From assembly GCF_017165765.1 (NCBI RefSeq), contig NZ_JAFGZD010000015.1:1-64000 (forward strand): a DNA stretch of 64,000 bases, given 5' to 3'. Below the pieces are notes generated by a model, which saw nothing but the letters and a program-made list of their open reading frames with translations, did no database searches and was not told where the DNA came from. The position numbers were made by a program, and so were the translations under genes. Of the stretch, positions 34,165 to 42,827 are shown in pieces (position 1 is the stretch's first letter; each line of letters begins with the position of its first letter). This DNA is from Pseudomonas capsici (GTDB taxonomy: Bacteria > Pseudomonadota > Gammaproteobacteria > Pseudomonadales > Pseudomonadaceae).

Positions 34165-35754
34165 TTGAGCGAATTTCTCAACCGCCGCCTGGCTCTTCTT
34201 GGCGAGCGTAACAACCTCTCTCTGCTGGAGCAGTGCCTGCACGGTATCGAGCGAGAATGCCTGCGCGTTACCGACCAGGCACGTCTGGCACAGACGCCCC
34301 ACCCGCAATCTCTGGGTGCAGCACTGACCAATGGACTGATCACCACCGATTATTCCGAATCGCTGCTGGAGTTCATCACTCCGGCCCTGACAGATCCCGC
34401 ACAGACCCTCGACAGCCTGGACAGGATTCATCGCTTCGCCTACAGCAAGCTGAACGATGAGTTTCTCTGGAGCCCTTCGATGCCGTGCCCGTTGCCGGCC
34501 GAAGAAGATATTCCGATTGCCTATTACGGCACCTCGAACATCGGCAAGCTCAAGTACGTGTACCGCAAGGGTCTGGCGCTGCGTTATGGCAAGACCATGC
34601 AGTGCATTGCAGGGATTCATTACAACTTCTCGCTGCCGGAGGACGTCTGGTCACTGCTCAAGCAGACCGAAGACTTCGACGGCGACTCCCGGGATTACCA
34701 GTCGCATTCCTACATCGCACTGATCCGTAACTTCCGACGCTATAGCTGGCTGCTGATGTACCTGTTCGGCGCTTCGCCGGCACTGGACGCCGGTTTCCTG
34801 CGTGGCCGCGCCCATCAGCTGGAGCATTTCGACGCCGATACGCTGTATCTGCCCTACGCCACCAGCCTGCGCATGAGCGATCTGGGTTATCAGAGCAAGG
34901 CGCAGGCCGACCTGACGCCGTGCTACAACGATCTGGTGAGTTACACCGACAGCCTGCGCAGAGCGGTGGCAACGCCTTACGCGCCGTATGTGGAAACCGG
35001 CACCCACGACAGCAATGGCGAGTGGATACAGCTCAACACCAACGTGTTGCAGATCGAAAACGAGTATTACTCCAACATTCGCCCCAAGCGCGTGACCTAT
35101 TCGGGCGAACGTCCGATCCAGGCGCTGATGGCCCGTGGAGTGCAGTACGTCGAGGTCCGCTGCCTGGACATCAACCCGTTCCTGCCAACCGGTATCAATC
35201 TGGAACAGGCCCGCTTCATCGATGCCTTCATCCTGTTCTGTGCCCTTGAAGAAAGCCCGCAACTGGCAAGCCACGAATGCTCCAACGCGGGCTCCAACTT
35301 CCTGTCCGTGGTCAAGGAAGGTCGTCGTCCGGGCCTGACATTGCAGCGCGATCATTCGAGTATCGAGCTGAAAACCTGGGCAACCGAGCTTCTGGAGAGA
35401 ATCACGCCATTGGCCCGGTTGCTGGACAAGGCCCAGAACAGCGACGAGCACATCCGGTCGATTGCAGCCCAGCAGGCGAAGATCGATGACCCGTCACTGA
35501 CGCCTTCGGCACAAGTGCTGGCCAGCATGCGGGAGAATGAAGAAGGCTTCACCGCCTTCTCGTTCCGTCAGAGTCAGAAGCATGCCGAATACTTCCGCAA
35601 TCACCCGCTGAGCGCAGAAGATCAGGCACAGTTCGAAGAACTGGCAAAGACCTCAATTGCGGAACAGGCTGAACTGGAAGAAACCGAAGAAGTCGTGGAT
35701 TTCGACATCTTCGTGGGTGCGTATCAGGCGAGCATTCTGTCGATCAGTAACTGA
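34165..35754 (+). CDS. gshA: Glutamate-cysteine ligase GshA
   Basis: This is a 529-residue GshA of the gammaproteobacterial type. I start it at TTG (LSEFLNRRLALLG), preceded by AAGGAA at 7 nt. A GTG five codons upstream is possible, and longer frames lack a site. Features are LHGIERECLRVT (ATP/Mg-binding acids), SLLEFITPAL, WSPSMPCPLP, GLALRYGKTMQCIAGIHYNFS, ETGTHDSNGEW and YVEVRCLDINPFLPTGI. It joins glutamate and cysteine, the first and limiting step of glutathione synthesis. The gene follows the tex-thioesterase pair, as in P. aeruginosa. Confidence 0.92.
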   Translation: MSEFLNRRLALLGERNNLSLLEQCLHGIERECLRVTDQARLAQTPHPQSLGAALTNGLITTDYSESLLEFITPALTDPAQTLDSLDRIHRFAYSKLNDEFLWSPSMPCPLPAEEDIPIAYYGTSNIGKLKYVYRKGLALRYGKTMQCIAGIHYNFSLPEDVWSLLKQTEDFDGDSRDYQSHSYIALIRNFRRYSWLLMYLFGASPALDAGFLRGRAHQLEHFDADTLYLPYATSLRMSDLGYQSKAQADLTPCYNDLVSYTDSLRRAVATPYAPYVETGTHDSNGEWIQLNTNVLQIENEYYSNIRPKRVTYSGERPIQALMARGVQYVEVRCLDINPFLPTGINLEQARFIDAFILFCALEESPQLASHECSNAGSNFLSVVKEGRRPGLTLQRDHSSIELKTWATELLERITPLARLLDKAQNSDEHIRSIAAQQAKIDDPSLTPSAQVLASMRENEEGFTAFSFRQSQKHAEYFRNHPLSAEDQAQFEELAKTSIAEQAELEETEEVVDFDIFVGAYQASILSISN

Positions 35755-35776
35755 TCGGCACTCATACGCACGTCAT

Positions 35777-35812
35777 GCAGGAGCGTGCCGCCCAGGGCAA
35801 GCGCGCTCCTGC
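35777..35812. repeat. Hairpin between convergent gshA and ATPase gene
   Basis: GCAGGAGCG (35777-35785) pairs with CGCTCCTGC (35804-35812), spacer TGCCGCCCAGGGCAAGCG. It belongs to the GGAGCGCGCTTGCCC palindrome family and may help end both transcripts. Confidence 0.65.
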
Positions 35813-35817
35813 CTGTT

Positions 35818-36984
35818 TCAATCATGCCAATGCCAGGCGGGCGCATCCAGCGGCCCCTGGCCTTGTACTTCTGTCTGACCCAAAGTCTTTTGCAGGACGA
35901 TCTTCTGGCAGTCTTCATGGCGGCTCAGCTCCCTGATCAGGATGCTCGAGTGAGACACCACCCAGACCTGACAGCGCTGCGAAGCACGGATGATCAGCCG
36001 CGCCAGTGCTGGCAGCAGATCGACATGCAGACTGGTTTCCGGCTCGTTCAAGACCATCATCGACGGTGGTCGAGGCGTCAGCAGTGCGGCCATGAGCAGC
36101 AGATAACGCAGTGTCCCGTCCGAAAGCTCGGCCGCCGTCAGGGGGCGAAGCAGCCCGTGCTGATGAAAGAGCAGGCTGAACAACCCTCCAGGCGTTGCAT
36201 CGATTTCCAGCCGGGTGCCGGGAAATGCATCCTCAAGCGCCTGCTGCAGATCCTCCACTTCGCCCACTTCAATGATGGTCTGCAAAGCCGCTGCCAGGTT
36301 TCGTCCATCATGGTTCAGCACCGGCGTGCGGGTGCCCAGTTGCGGCTGGCGAACCGGAGCGTCCCGGTCGATACGGAAATGGTCATAGAAGCGCCAGCCC
36401 GTTATAAGCGCCCGCATTTCGGCGATTTCGGCAAAGTTTCTCGGGCTGCCCAGTTGCGCAAACAGGCTGTCGAAGGGTTGTCCATGTTGTTGCAGGATTT
36501 CCCAGTCACGGCCCTGACGCGCCCGGATCATCGGCCCCTTGCGATCCACCAGCAATGAAGCCGGTCGGTATAGAGGCCCGGCCCAGATGCATTCCCGCTT
36601 GATCTCCGGGTCCAGCATGAACGCGGTCGGGTATGGAAGTGGTTCAGGCAGCCCCAGGGAAATGGCAAAACCGAAGTCCTCGGTGGCAAACCCCAGGCGC
36701 AGGCGTTTCGACTCCCGTCGCACGGACGCCTCCAGCGGCACCTCACCTCTTTTCATGCGCGAGCTTATGACTTCAGGACCGGCCCACCAGGTCGAATCGA
36801 GTCCGCCCTCATGGGCCAGGGCTTCAACCACACCGCCCTGAGCCGTCTCCGCCAGCAGCCGCAAAGCCTTGTAGAGATTGGACTTGCCGCTCCCGTTATC
36901 GCCCGTAACCAGATTGAGCCGCTCCAAAGGCACAATCAGGCTATTGATCGAGCGGTAATTGGCAACGGCCAGAGTTTTCAACAT
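35818..36984 (-). CDS. AAA family ATPase (RecF/SMC-like, DUF2813/AAA_21)
   Basis: This is a 388-residue ABC-type ATPase. It has MLKTLAVANYRSINSLIVPLERLNLVTGDNGSGKSN with Walker A GDNGSGKS near residue 29, signature LSDGTLRYLLLMAALL near 300, Walker B MMVLNEPETSLH and the switch VVSHSSIL. Between them is an insertion of about 200 residues. The start is chosen by family alignment (LKTL-NYRS) with AGGAG about 11 nt upstream. Such proteins occur with OLD-like nucleases or alone; here there is no nuclease partner, and the enzyme class is known but the role is not. Confidence 0.8.
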   Translation of the reverse strand: MLKTLAVANYRSINSLIVPLERLNLVTGDNGSGKSNLYKALRLLAETAQGGVVEALAHEGGLDSTWWAGPEVISSRMKRGEVPLEASVRRESKRLRLGFATEDFGFAISLGLPEPLPYPTAFMLDPEIKRECIWAGPLYRPASLLVDRKGPMIRARQGRDWEILQQHGQPFDSLFAQLGSPRNFAEIAEMRALITGWRFYDHFRIDRDAPVRQPQLGTRTPVLNHDGRNLAAALQTIIEVGEVEDLQQALEDAFPGTRLEIDATPGGLFSLLFHQHGLLRPLTAAELSDGTLRYLLLMAALLTPRPPSMMVLNEPETSLHVDLLPALARLIIRASQRCQVWVVSHSSILIRELSRHEDCQKIVLQKTLGQTEVQGQGPLDAPAWHWHD

Positions 36985-37133
36985 GGGTGTGATGGCTCCT
37001 GAATCCATGGAGCCGAACTATCGCCCACCGCTCTGAAGCACTGCAACCGGTGTTCTGCCCGGCAGGAGAAAACAATCGCCGTCCTGCATCGAGCGGTAAA
37101 ACGGCCTACAACCTGATGCCGATCAACTCACCT

Positions 37134-37157
37134 TGTGGGAGGCAGCTTGCTGGCAAC
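37134..37157. repeat. Single REP-like arm
   Basis: TGTGGGAGGCAGCTTGCTGG plus AAC is one arm of the family seen at 4017-4072 and 6644-6735. A matching full-length second arm was not found nearby; a weak partner AACGTCGCGGCC lies at about 37194. It looks like a decayed or single-unit copy. Confidence 0.6.
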
Positions 37158-37253
37158 TTTCACGCGGCGCTGAAAATGTGTTGCCTTCAGCAAACGTCGC
37201 GGCCAAGGCCCCTCCCGCAAGTGACAGCCATGCCCCACTGATCGGAACCAGAC

Positions 37254-38711
37254 CTACAGCCCACCCACATGAAACGCCTTCACTTCCAGATATTCGTCCA
37301 GTCCGTAGCTCGAACCTTCGCGGCCCAGGCCTGACTGTTTGATCCCGCCGAAGGGCGCGACTTCCATGGAGATGATTCCGGTGTTGAGCCCGACCATGCC
37401 GAACTCCAGCGCCTCGCCAAAGCGCCATGAACGGCGCAGGTCCTGGGTGAAGTAATAAGCACCCAGTCCGTAAGGCGTCGCGTTGGCCAGGGCCAGGGCT
37501 TCGGCTTCGTCACTGAAGCGCATCAGCGGGGCGACCGGGCCGAAGGTTTCTTCGTTGGCGAGCAGCATTCCGGCATGGGTATCGCCCAGGACCGTCGGTT
37601 GCACGAACTGGTTATCGCCATCCGGCAGACCACCGAACAGCAGCTTCGCACCCTGGCTCAGGGCGTCATCGATGTGCCGGGCAACCTTGTTGACTGCCGC
37701 CGAATTGATCAGCGGACCAATGGTGACACCTTCCTCCAGACCGTTGCCGACCTTGAGTTTCGCGACCTCTTCCACCAGCCGCTGGGCAAAACGGTCATAG
37801 ATACCGTCCTGTACCAGAATGCGGTTTGCGCAGACGCAGGTCTGCCCGGCGTTACGGAATTTGCTGAGCATGATGCCGGCCACGGCCTGCTCCAGATCGG
37901 CATCATCGAACACGATAAACGGCGCGTTGCCACCCAGCTCCAGACTCAGGCGCTTGATGTGCTCGGCACTCTGGCGCATCAGCAAACGGCCTACCGGCGT
38001 CGAGCCGGTAAAGGAAATCTTGCGCACCACCGGGTTGCCGGTCAGTTCTTCGCCAATCCCGGTGGGCAAACCGGTAATGACGTTGAACACACCCGCCGCA
38101 ATCCCCACCCGCTCGGCCAGCACCGCCAGCGCCAGGGCCGACAGCGGCGTCAGGTCCGACGGTTTGACGATAATCGGGCAACCCGCCGCCAGTGCCGGGG
38201 CGCATTTGCGGGTGATCATCGCATTGGGGAAGTTCCAGGGTGTGATCGCCGCGCAGACACCCACCGGTTGCTTGAGGGTCATCAAACGGCGGTCGGCGCT
38301 GGGCGTCGGGATGGTTTCGCCATAAGAGCGGCGGGCTTCTTCGGCGAACCATTTGACGAAGCTGGCCCCGTAACGGATTTCACCTCGGGACTCGTTGAGC
38401 GGCTTGCCCTGCTCAAGGGTCATGATCAGCGCCAGGTCTTCAAGGTTGTCGAGCATGGCCTGACACCAGCGCTCCAGCAGCAGCGCACGCTCGGCAGCAG
38501 GACGTGCGCGCCAGGCCGGCCAGGCCCGTTCGGCAGCCTCGATGGCGCGACGAGTTTCTGCGCCCGAAAGGGCCGGAACCTGCGCCAGGCTTTCACCCGT
38601 TGCCGGGTCAGTCACGGTCAGGGTTGCACCGTCATCGGCGGTAATCCACTGCCCGTCGACGTAGGCGCGTTCCACCAGCAGGCTGGGGTCTTTCAACTGA
38701 TTCTTGAGCAT
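37254..38711 (-). CDS. gabD: NAD(P)-dependent succinate-semialdehyde dehydrogenase (GabD-like)
   Basis: This is a 485-residue aldehyde dehydrogenase. Features are ITPWNFPNAMITRKCAPALAAGC, the NAD-site FTGSTPVG, the general base Glu in LELGGNAPF, nucleophile Cys in NAGQTCVCANRILVQ, and EEVFGPV-like EETFGPVAPL. Overall pattern fits GabD, oxidising succinate semialdehyde (or a near C4-C5 semialdehyde) to the acid. It is the last gene of the minus-strand catabolic operon, 114 bp after the ArgE-like gene, so its product would feed the pathway end into the TCA cycle. As Pseudomonas carries several GabD paralogues, substrate is inferred. Confidence 0.82.
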   Translation of the reverse strand: MLKNQLKDPSLLVERAYVDGQWITADDGATLTVTDPATGESLAQVPALSGAETRRAIEAAERAWPAWRARPAAERALLLERWCQAMLDNLEDLALIMTLEQGKPLNESRGEIRYGASFVKWFAEEARRSYGETIPTPSADRRLMTLKQPVGVCAAITPWNFPNAMITRKCAPALAAGCPIIVKPSDLTPLSALALAVLAERVGIAAGVFNVITGLPTGIGEELTGNPVVRKISFTGSTPVGRLLMRQSAEHIKRLSLELGGNAPFIVFDDADLEQAVAGIMLSKFRNAGQTCVCANRILVQDGIYDRFAQRLVEEVAKLKVGNGLEEGVTIGPLINSAAVNKVARHIDDALSQGAKLLFGGLPDGDNQFVQPTVLGDTHAGMLLANEETFGPVAPLMRFSDEAEALALANATPYGLGAYYFTQDLRRSWRFGEALEFGMVGLNTGIISMEVAPFGGIKQSGLGREGSSYGLDEYLEVKAFHVGGL

Positions 38712-38825
38712 GATCGAGTCCTGTTCCGGGATGACTGCCAGTCTAAGCAGCCGCCACAGTCCAGGATGCTGAAAGCGGCGAACCAGCAGTGTCGGATGCT
38801 GAAATTCGCCGCCCCACGGCAGCCT

Positions 38826-39983
38826 CTACTGCCGCAACGAACCCAGCAGACTCTGCAGGAAACGTTCGCCAGCGGTCATCTGGCTGACCTCGATAAACTC
38901 GTCGGGCTTGTGGGCCTGCTCGATGGAACCCGGCCCGCAGACCACCACCGGCACATTGAGTCGTCCGGCGAACAGGCCACCTTCGGTGCCATAGGAAACC
39001 TTGATGTGCTGCGTTCCAGGCTCGGCGAAGGAGTGCAGCAGGCGCACGGCCTCGACACTGGGGTGCGTTTCCAGCGCCGGGTACTCGTTCATGATTTCAA
39101 TTTCGATGTCCGCCACGCCGGACAGTTGCCGGGCCTCGCGCACCAGCACTTCGGCACGCTCCCGCAATTGCGCCAGCAGCAGATCGGGGTCATCCCCCGG
39201 CAGGTTGCGGTACTCGAACTCCAGGGTGCAGAGGTTCGGCACGATATTCAGCGCCTTGCCGCCGTCGATACGGCCGATATGCACGGTGCTGTAAGGAATG
39301 TCATAGCCTTCGTCCCGCGCGCCTTGTTGCTCGACCAGTGTCTGGCTCTTGCGCAGTTCGGCAATGAAATCGCTGGCCAGATGAATCGCGTTGACCGCGC
39401 GCGGAGCCAGCGAGGAATGCGCTTCCTGTCCACGGCAGTAGGTGCGATAGGAGCTTTTGCCCTTATGGCCGATGGCGAACTGCATCAGGGTCGGCTCACC
39501 GACCACGCACAGAAAGGGCCGTAACGGGGCCAGATGCAGCACATCCAGCAAGCGCCGCACGCCGACGCAGCCAATCTCTTCATCGTGGGACAGCGCCAGT
39601 TGCAGCGGTCGACTGAGGGTCATGTCCGCCGCATCGAGCATGGCGTCGATGGCCAGGGCAATGAAGCCCTTCATGTCGCAGGTGCCACGGCCATAAATGC
39701 GTCCGTCGCGTACCGTCGCTTCAAACGGCGGCACGGTCCAGGCCTGACCGACAGCGGGCACCACGTCGGTATGGCCGGACAGCAGCACGCCCGGCTGTTG
39801 CCGTGGGCCGGTACTGGCAAACAGGTTGGCCTTCTTGCCGGTTTCGTCCTTGACGATCAACGACTCGATGCCCTTGCCCGCCAGCAGGTCGCGAACGTAT
39901 TCGATCAGCGCCATGTTCGACTCCGACGACACCGTATCGAAGGCAATCAGGCGCTTGAGAATTTCCAGTGCACGGGGCGTCAT
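38826..39983 (-). CDS. argE: M20 family deacylase, acetylornithine deacetylase-like
   Basis: This is a 385-residue zinc metallopeptidase-fold enzyme. It has LLSGHTDVVP (metal His/Asp), GRGTCDMKGFIA, SHDEEIGCVG (catalytic Glu pair), CVVGEPT and, late, GPGSIEQAHKPDE with a metal His. It resembles ArgE by family (ArgE/DapE) but starts MTPRALEILKRLIAFDTVSSES, unlike the core Pseudomonas ArgE. Its start overlaps the flavoenzyme stop by 4 nt, so it belongs to the opine-type operon. I infer deacylation of an N-acyl amino acid in that pathway, not arginine synthesis. Confidence 0.8.
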   Translation of the reverse strand: MTPRALEILKRLIAFDTVSSESNMALIEYVRDLLAGKGIESLIVKDETGKKANLFASTGPRQQPGVLLSGHTDVVPAVGQAWTVPPFEATVRDGRIYGRGTCDMKGFIALAIDAMLDAADMTLSRPLQLALSHDEEIGCVGVRRLLDVLHLAPLRPFLCVVGEPTLMQFAIGHKGKSSYRTYCRGQEAHSSLAPRAVNAIHLASDFIAELRKSQTLVEQQGARDEGYDIPYSTVHIGRIDGGKALNIVPNLCTLEFEYRNLPGDDPDLLLAQLRERAEVLVREARQLSGVADIEIEIMNEYPALETHPSVEAVRLLHSFAEPGTQHIKVSYGTEGGLFAGRLNVPVVVCGPGSIEQAHKPDEFIEVSQMTAGERFLQSLLGSLRQ

Positions 39984-41134
39984 GAGGCTTTACTCGCTTG
40001 CTGGTCGGCCAGGGCGAAACGACGAATATCGAAAGAGCCAATGGACGTGGTGGTGCTCCCGGTGCTGATCAGCTCGGCCATCACGTCACCCACGCCCGGA
40101 CCGAGCTGGAAGCCGTGACCGCAGAAGCCGAAGGCATAGAACAGACCGTCCACCGCGCCGCTACGGCCCATGACCGGCAGCGAATCCGGCGTATAGCCTT
40201 CGATGCCGCTCCACACCCGAATGATGTTCAGATTACCCACGCCCGGCAGCAACCGGCGCATCTGTTGCACCTGATTGATGATGCTGCGCGGCTCGACGTA
40301 GGCGCGCCGGTTGATCATGTCCGGTTTGCTGCGAAAGCCACCGCCGATAATGATGTTGCCCCGAGGGATCTGCCGGAAATAGATCACCTCATGGGCAATC
40401 TTTGTGTAGACGCCGATCACTGTCGGCAGCGCGTAAGGCACAGGTTCGGTCACTGCCATTTGCGGGCCATTGGTCTCTAGCGGAACCGGCTCGCCGAACT
40501 GTTCGGACAGTTTCTGCCCCCAGGCGCCCGCGGTGATCAGCAGATTGTCGGCAGTAAAGATCCGGCCATCGGTGGTGCTGACCTCAAACTCGCCACCGAC
40601 CTTTTGCACATGGGCGACCTCGGTACGCTCCTCGATCCGCGCCCCGGCCCGAACCGCGGCACGGGCAAAGGCCGGTGCGGCAAGACGCGGGTTGGCGTGA
40701 CCGTCGTGCGGCGCGTAGGAGCCACCTTTCACGTCAGGCCCCAGGAACGGGAAACGCTCATGCAGCTCCTTGCCACTGTAGATTCGCAGATCCAGCTCCC
40801 GGGCTTCGGGCGCGGCGGCATAGGCTTCCAGTTCCGGGATTTCATCTTCGCGGTAACAGACCCGCATATGCCCCGAAGGAATGAACTCCAGATCGTCGTC
40901 GATCAGTTCCGGCAAGCGCTTCCACAGCCCCCAGGAGCGGTTGGCCAGTTCCAGCTGACCGAGAAAACGGCCCTGACGACGGACGTTGCCAAAGTTAACG
41001 CCACTGGCGTACTGGCCAATCATGTCGCGCTCCAGCAAGGTCACCGACTGGCCGCGCTGGCGCAGGAAGAAGGCCGAAGACGACCCCATGATCCCGCCAC
41101 CAATGATCAGCACATCGACTTTCGGCTGCTTCAT
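39980..41134 (-). CDS. FAD-dependent amine/opine oxidoreductase, HcnC/DadA-like subunit
   Basis: This is a 384-residue DAO-fold flavoprotein. Rossmann motif VDVLIIGGGIMGSSSAFFLRQRGQSVTLLE lies at residues 5-33, and the second half has SGIEGYTPDSLPVMGR and FGFCGHGFQLGPGVGD, the family C-terminal FAD contact. It resembles the HcnC subunit of cyanide synthase and the beta subunit of opine and D-hydroxyproline dehydrogenases. Start-stop overlaps (ATGA) on both sides join it to the NAD/FAD protein (41131) and the ArgE-like gene (39983). It should oxidise the C-N bond of an N-substituted amino acid. Confidence 0.82.
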   Translation of the reverse strand: MKQPKVDVLIIGGGIMGSSSAFFLRQRGQSVTLLERDMIGQYASGVNFGNVRRQGRFLGQLELANRSWGLWKRLPELIDDDLEFIPSGHMRVCYREDEIPELEAYAAAPEARELDLRIYSGKELHERFPFLGPDVKGGSYAPHDGHANPRLAAPAFARAAVRAGARIEERTEVAHVQKVGGEFEVSTTDGRIFTADNLLITAGAWGQKLSEQFGEPVPLETNGPQMAVTEPVPYALPTVIGVYTKIAHEVIYFRQIPRGNIIIGGGFRSKPDMINRRAYVEPRSIINQVQQMRRLLPGVGNLNIIRVWSGIEGYTPDSLPVMGRSGAVDGLFYAFGFCGHGFQLGPGVGDVMAELISTGSTTTSIGSFDIRRFALADQQASKAS

Positions 41135-42537
41135 GACACCACCTCATCTGTGAGCATGGACAAGGGTTTGACCGGCGCCTGCCCGCGCTGCCGTCCGACC
41201 TGTTCGACCGGCACACCCGCAGCGGCAGCAATCACTTCAGCGCCCGCTTGGGAGCAATAACGCCCTTGGCAGCGCCCCATCCCAACCCGGCTGAAGGCCT
41301 TGGCCCGGTTGACCTCACAGGCGCCCTTCTGGCGCACGACGCCCCGAAGTTCACCCGCGCTGATCATTTCGCAACGGCAGACAATCGCATCGTCAGGCAA
41401 GGCCCGGGCCTGAGCGGCAGGCCATGGAAAGGCTTCGGTCAGCCCGACACGGAAACGATCCATGACTTCCAGATCCTTGCGCACCTGGGCCTGACGCCCC
41501 GGATCCACCGGTATATCCAGATCCTGCAGCACGGCCAGGGCCGCCAGACGCCCAGCCTGCTCGGCTGCATCGGCACCGCGGATCTTCGCCCCATCGCCTG
41601 CGGCGTAGACGCCTTTGACCGAAGTCCGGCCCTCTTCATCGACGGCCAGCAGCCATTGCCCGGAATCCTGATCGAAACGCAACTGGCAACCTGCCAGATC
41701 GGCCAGTTGAGTTTCAGGACGCAGGTGATACCCGAGGGCCAGGGCATCGCAGTCGACCGTCAGGGACGAACCATTGGCCAGGCGCACCCTCACGCCGCTG
41801 ACGCCTTGCTGCTCATCCCCCAGGATCTGCTCAGGCTGAACGCCCATATGCACCGGCACCTTGGCGCTATAAAGCCGGGCCAGCAGTTTCATGCCATTGA
41901 ACATCACCCCCGGACGCGCCATCAGTTTGGGCAGTGCGCCGATTCGCTTGCCGAAGGGCGAAGTATCGAGCACTGCCGCCACCTCGGCCCCCGCCTTCAC
42001 GTACTGGCTGGCGACCAGATACAGCAACGGACCGCTGCCCATGAACACGACCCGGCTGCCAATGGATACCGACTGTGCCTTGAGGGCAATCTGCGCGCCG
42101 CCCAGGCTGTAGGTTCCCGCCAGTTGCCAGCCCTTGATGGGCATCAACCGGTCAGTGGCACCGGTACACAGAATCAGTGCATCGAAATCCTGAACGGTAT
42201 GCAGACCCTGGCTGACACAGCACAACTGGCCAGGCGTCAGGTTCCAGGCCAGGGTGTCGGGCCGGTAGTCGATCTGCGCACGCAGGCGGTCGAAACTCTC
42301 ATGCAGCGCGCGGGCCTTGGGCGCTTCGGTGCCATACAGCGCCGCATAGTCGCGCTTGAAACCCTCGGGCTGACGTCGGTAGATCTGCCCGCCATCACGG
42401 CGGTTTTCATCGATCAGAATCGGCTTGAGACCCGCCGCCAGCAGCGTCTCGGCACACCGGGTACCCGCAGGCCCGGCACCGATGATGACGACTCTGGCAG
42501 CCTTGGGGTCTGCAACGCCTAACCGTGAAGTGGCCAT
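41131..42537 (-). CDS. NAD(P)/FAD-dependent oxidoreductase with [2Fe-2S] BFD-like domain, HcnB/OoxA-like
   Basis: This is a 468-residue protein. The FAD motif ARVVIIGAGPAGTRCAETLL lies at 14-33, then RDGGQIYRR, an internal second dinucleotide domain (SRVVFMGSGPLLYLVA) and a C-terminal Cys cluster CRCEMISAGELRG-...-GRCQGRYC, a BFD-like [2Fe-2S] site with four Cys. This is the HcnB/opine-oxidase alpha-subunit architecture. GGAGG precedes the start, which overlaps the small ferredoxin gene by 19 nt. With the 102-residue protein and the DadA-like subunit it should form a heterotrimer passing electrons from the substrate flavin to the respiratory chain. Confidence 0.85.
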   Translation of the reverse strand: MATSRLGVADPKAARVVIIGAGPAGTRCAETLLAAGLKPILIDENRRDGGQIYRRQPEGFKRDYAALYGTEAPKARALHESFDRLRAQIDYRPDTLAWNLTPGQLCCVSQGLHTVQDFDALILCTGATDRLMPIKGWQLAGTYSLGGAQIALKAQSVSIGSRVVFMGSGPLLYLVASQYVKAGAEVAAVLDTSPFGKRIGALPKLMARPGVMFNGMKLLARLYSAKVPVHMGVQPEQILGDEQQGVSGVRVRLANGSSLTVDCDALALGYHLRPETQLADLAGCQLRFDQDSGQWLLAVDEEGRTSVKGVYAAGDGAKIRGADAAEQAGRLAALAVLQDLDIPVDPGRQAQVRKDLEVMDRFRVGLTEAFPWPAAQARALPDDAIVCRCEMISAGELRGVVRQKGACEVNRAKAFSRVGMGRCQGRYCSQAGAEVIAAAAGVPVEQVGRQRGQAPVKPLSMLTDEVVS

Positions 42538-42827
42538 GATGCCTCCGGTTGTGTAGTGACGATATCCAGCCCCTCGCGGACTTCATTGGAGCAGGCGCGC
42601 AGGCGCTCGCCGCTGCGGGTCCATACCCAACAATCCTGACAGGCACCCATCAGACAGAAGCCGGCACGACGTCCCGGATCGAACTCGGACTGGCGCAAGG
42701 CTGCGCCCTGAGTCAGCACGGCGACCATCAGGGTGTCACCCTGCAAGGCTTCGACGGACAGGCCATCGACTTTGAGGCTGACAGTGGGCCGATCACGCTC
42801 GCCCAACCTTACGAAACGCCCTTTCAT
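42519..42827 (-). CDS. Small [2Fe-2S] ferredoxin-type subunit, HcnA/OoxC-like
   Basis: This is a 102-residue protein with Fer2_4-type cysteines, GFCLMGACQDCWVWTRSGERLRAC (C-x4-C-x2-C and a fourth Cys about 13 residues on), preceded by LMVAVLTQGAALRQSEFDPG. It matches the HcnA subunit of cyanide synthase and the small subunit of opine and hydroxyproline dehydrogenases. It overlaps both neighbours: 4 nt with the ATPase gene upstream (ATGA at 42824) and 19 nt with the NAD/FAD gene downstream. It would be the electron-carrier subunit of the trimer. Confidence 0.85.
   Translation of the reverse strand: MKGRFVRLGERDRPTVSLKVDGLSVEALQGDTLMVAVLTQGAALRQSEFDPGRRAGFCLMGACQDCWVWTRSGERLRACSNEVREGLDIVTTQPEASWPLHG

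Noticed and set aside
39980..42827. Hydrogen cyanide synthase (hcnABC) as the function of the trimer
   Set aside because: The architecture is shared, but these genes sit inside an importer and deacylase operon, which fits an opine-type dehydrogenase better. Not excluded without phylogeny.
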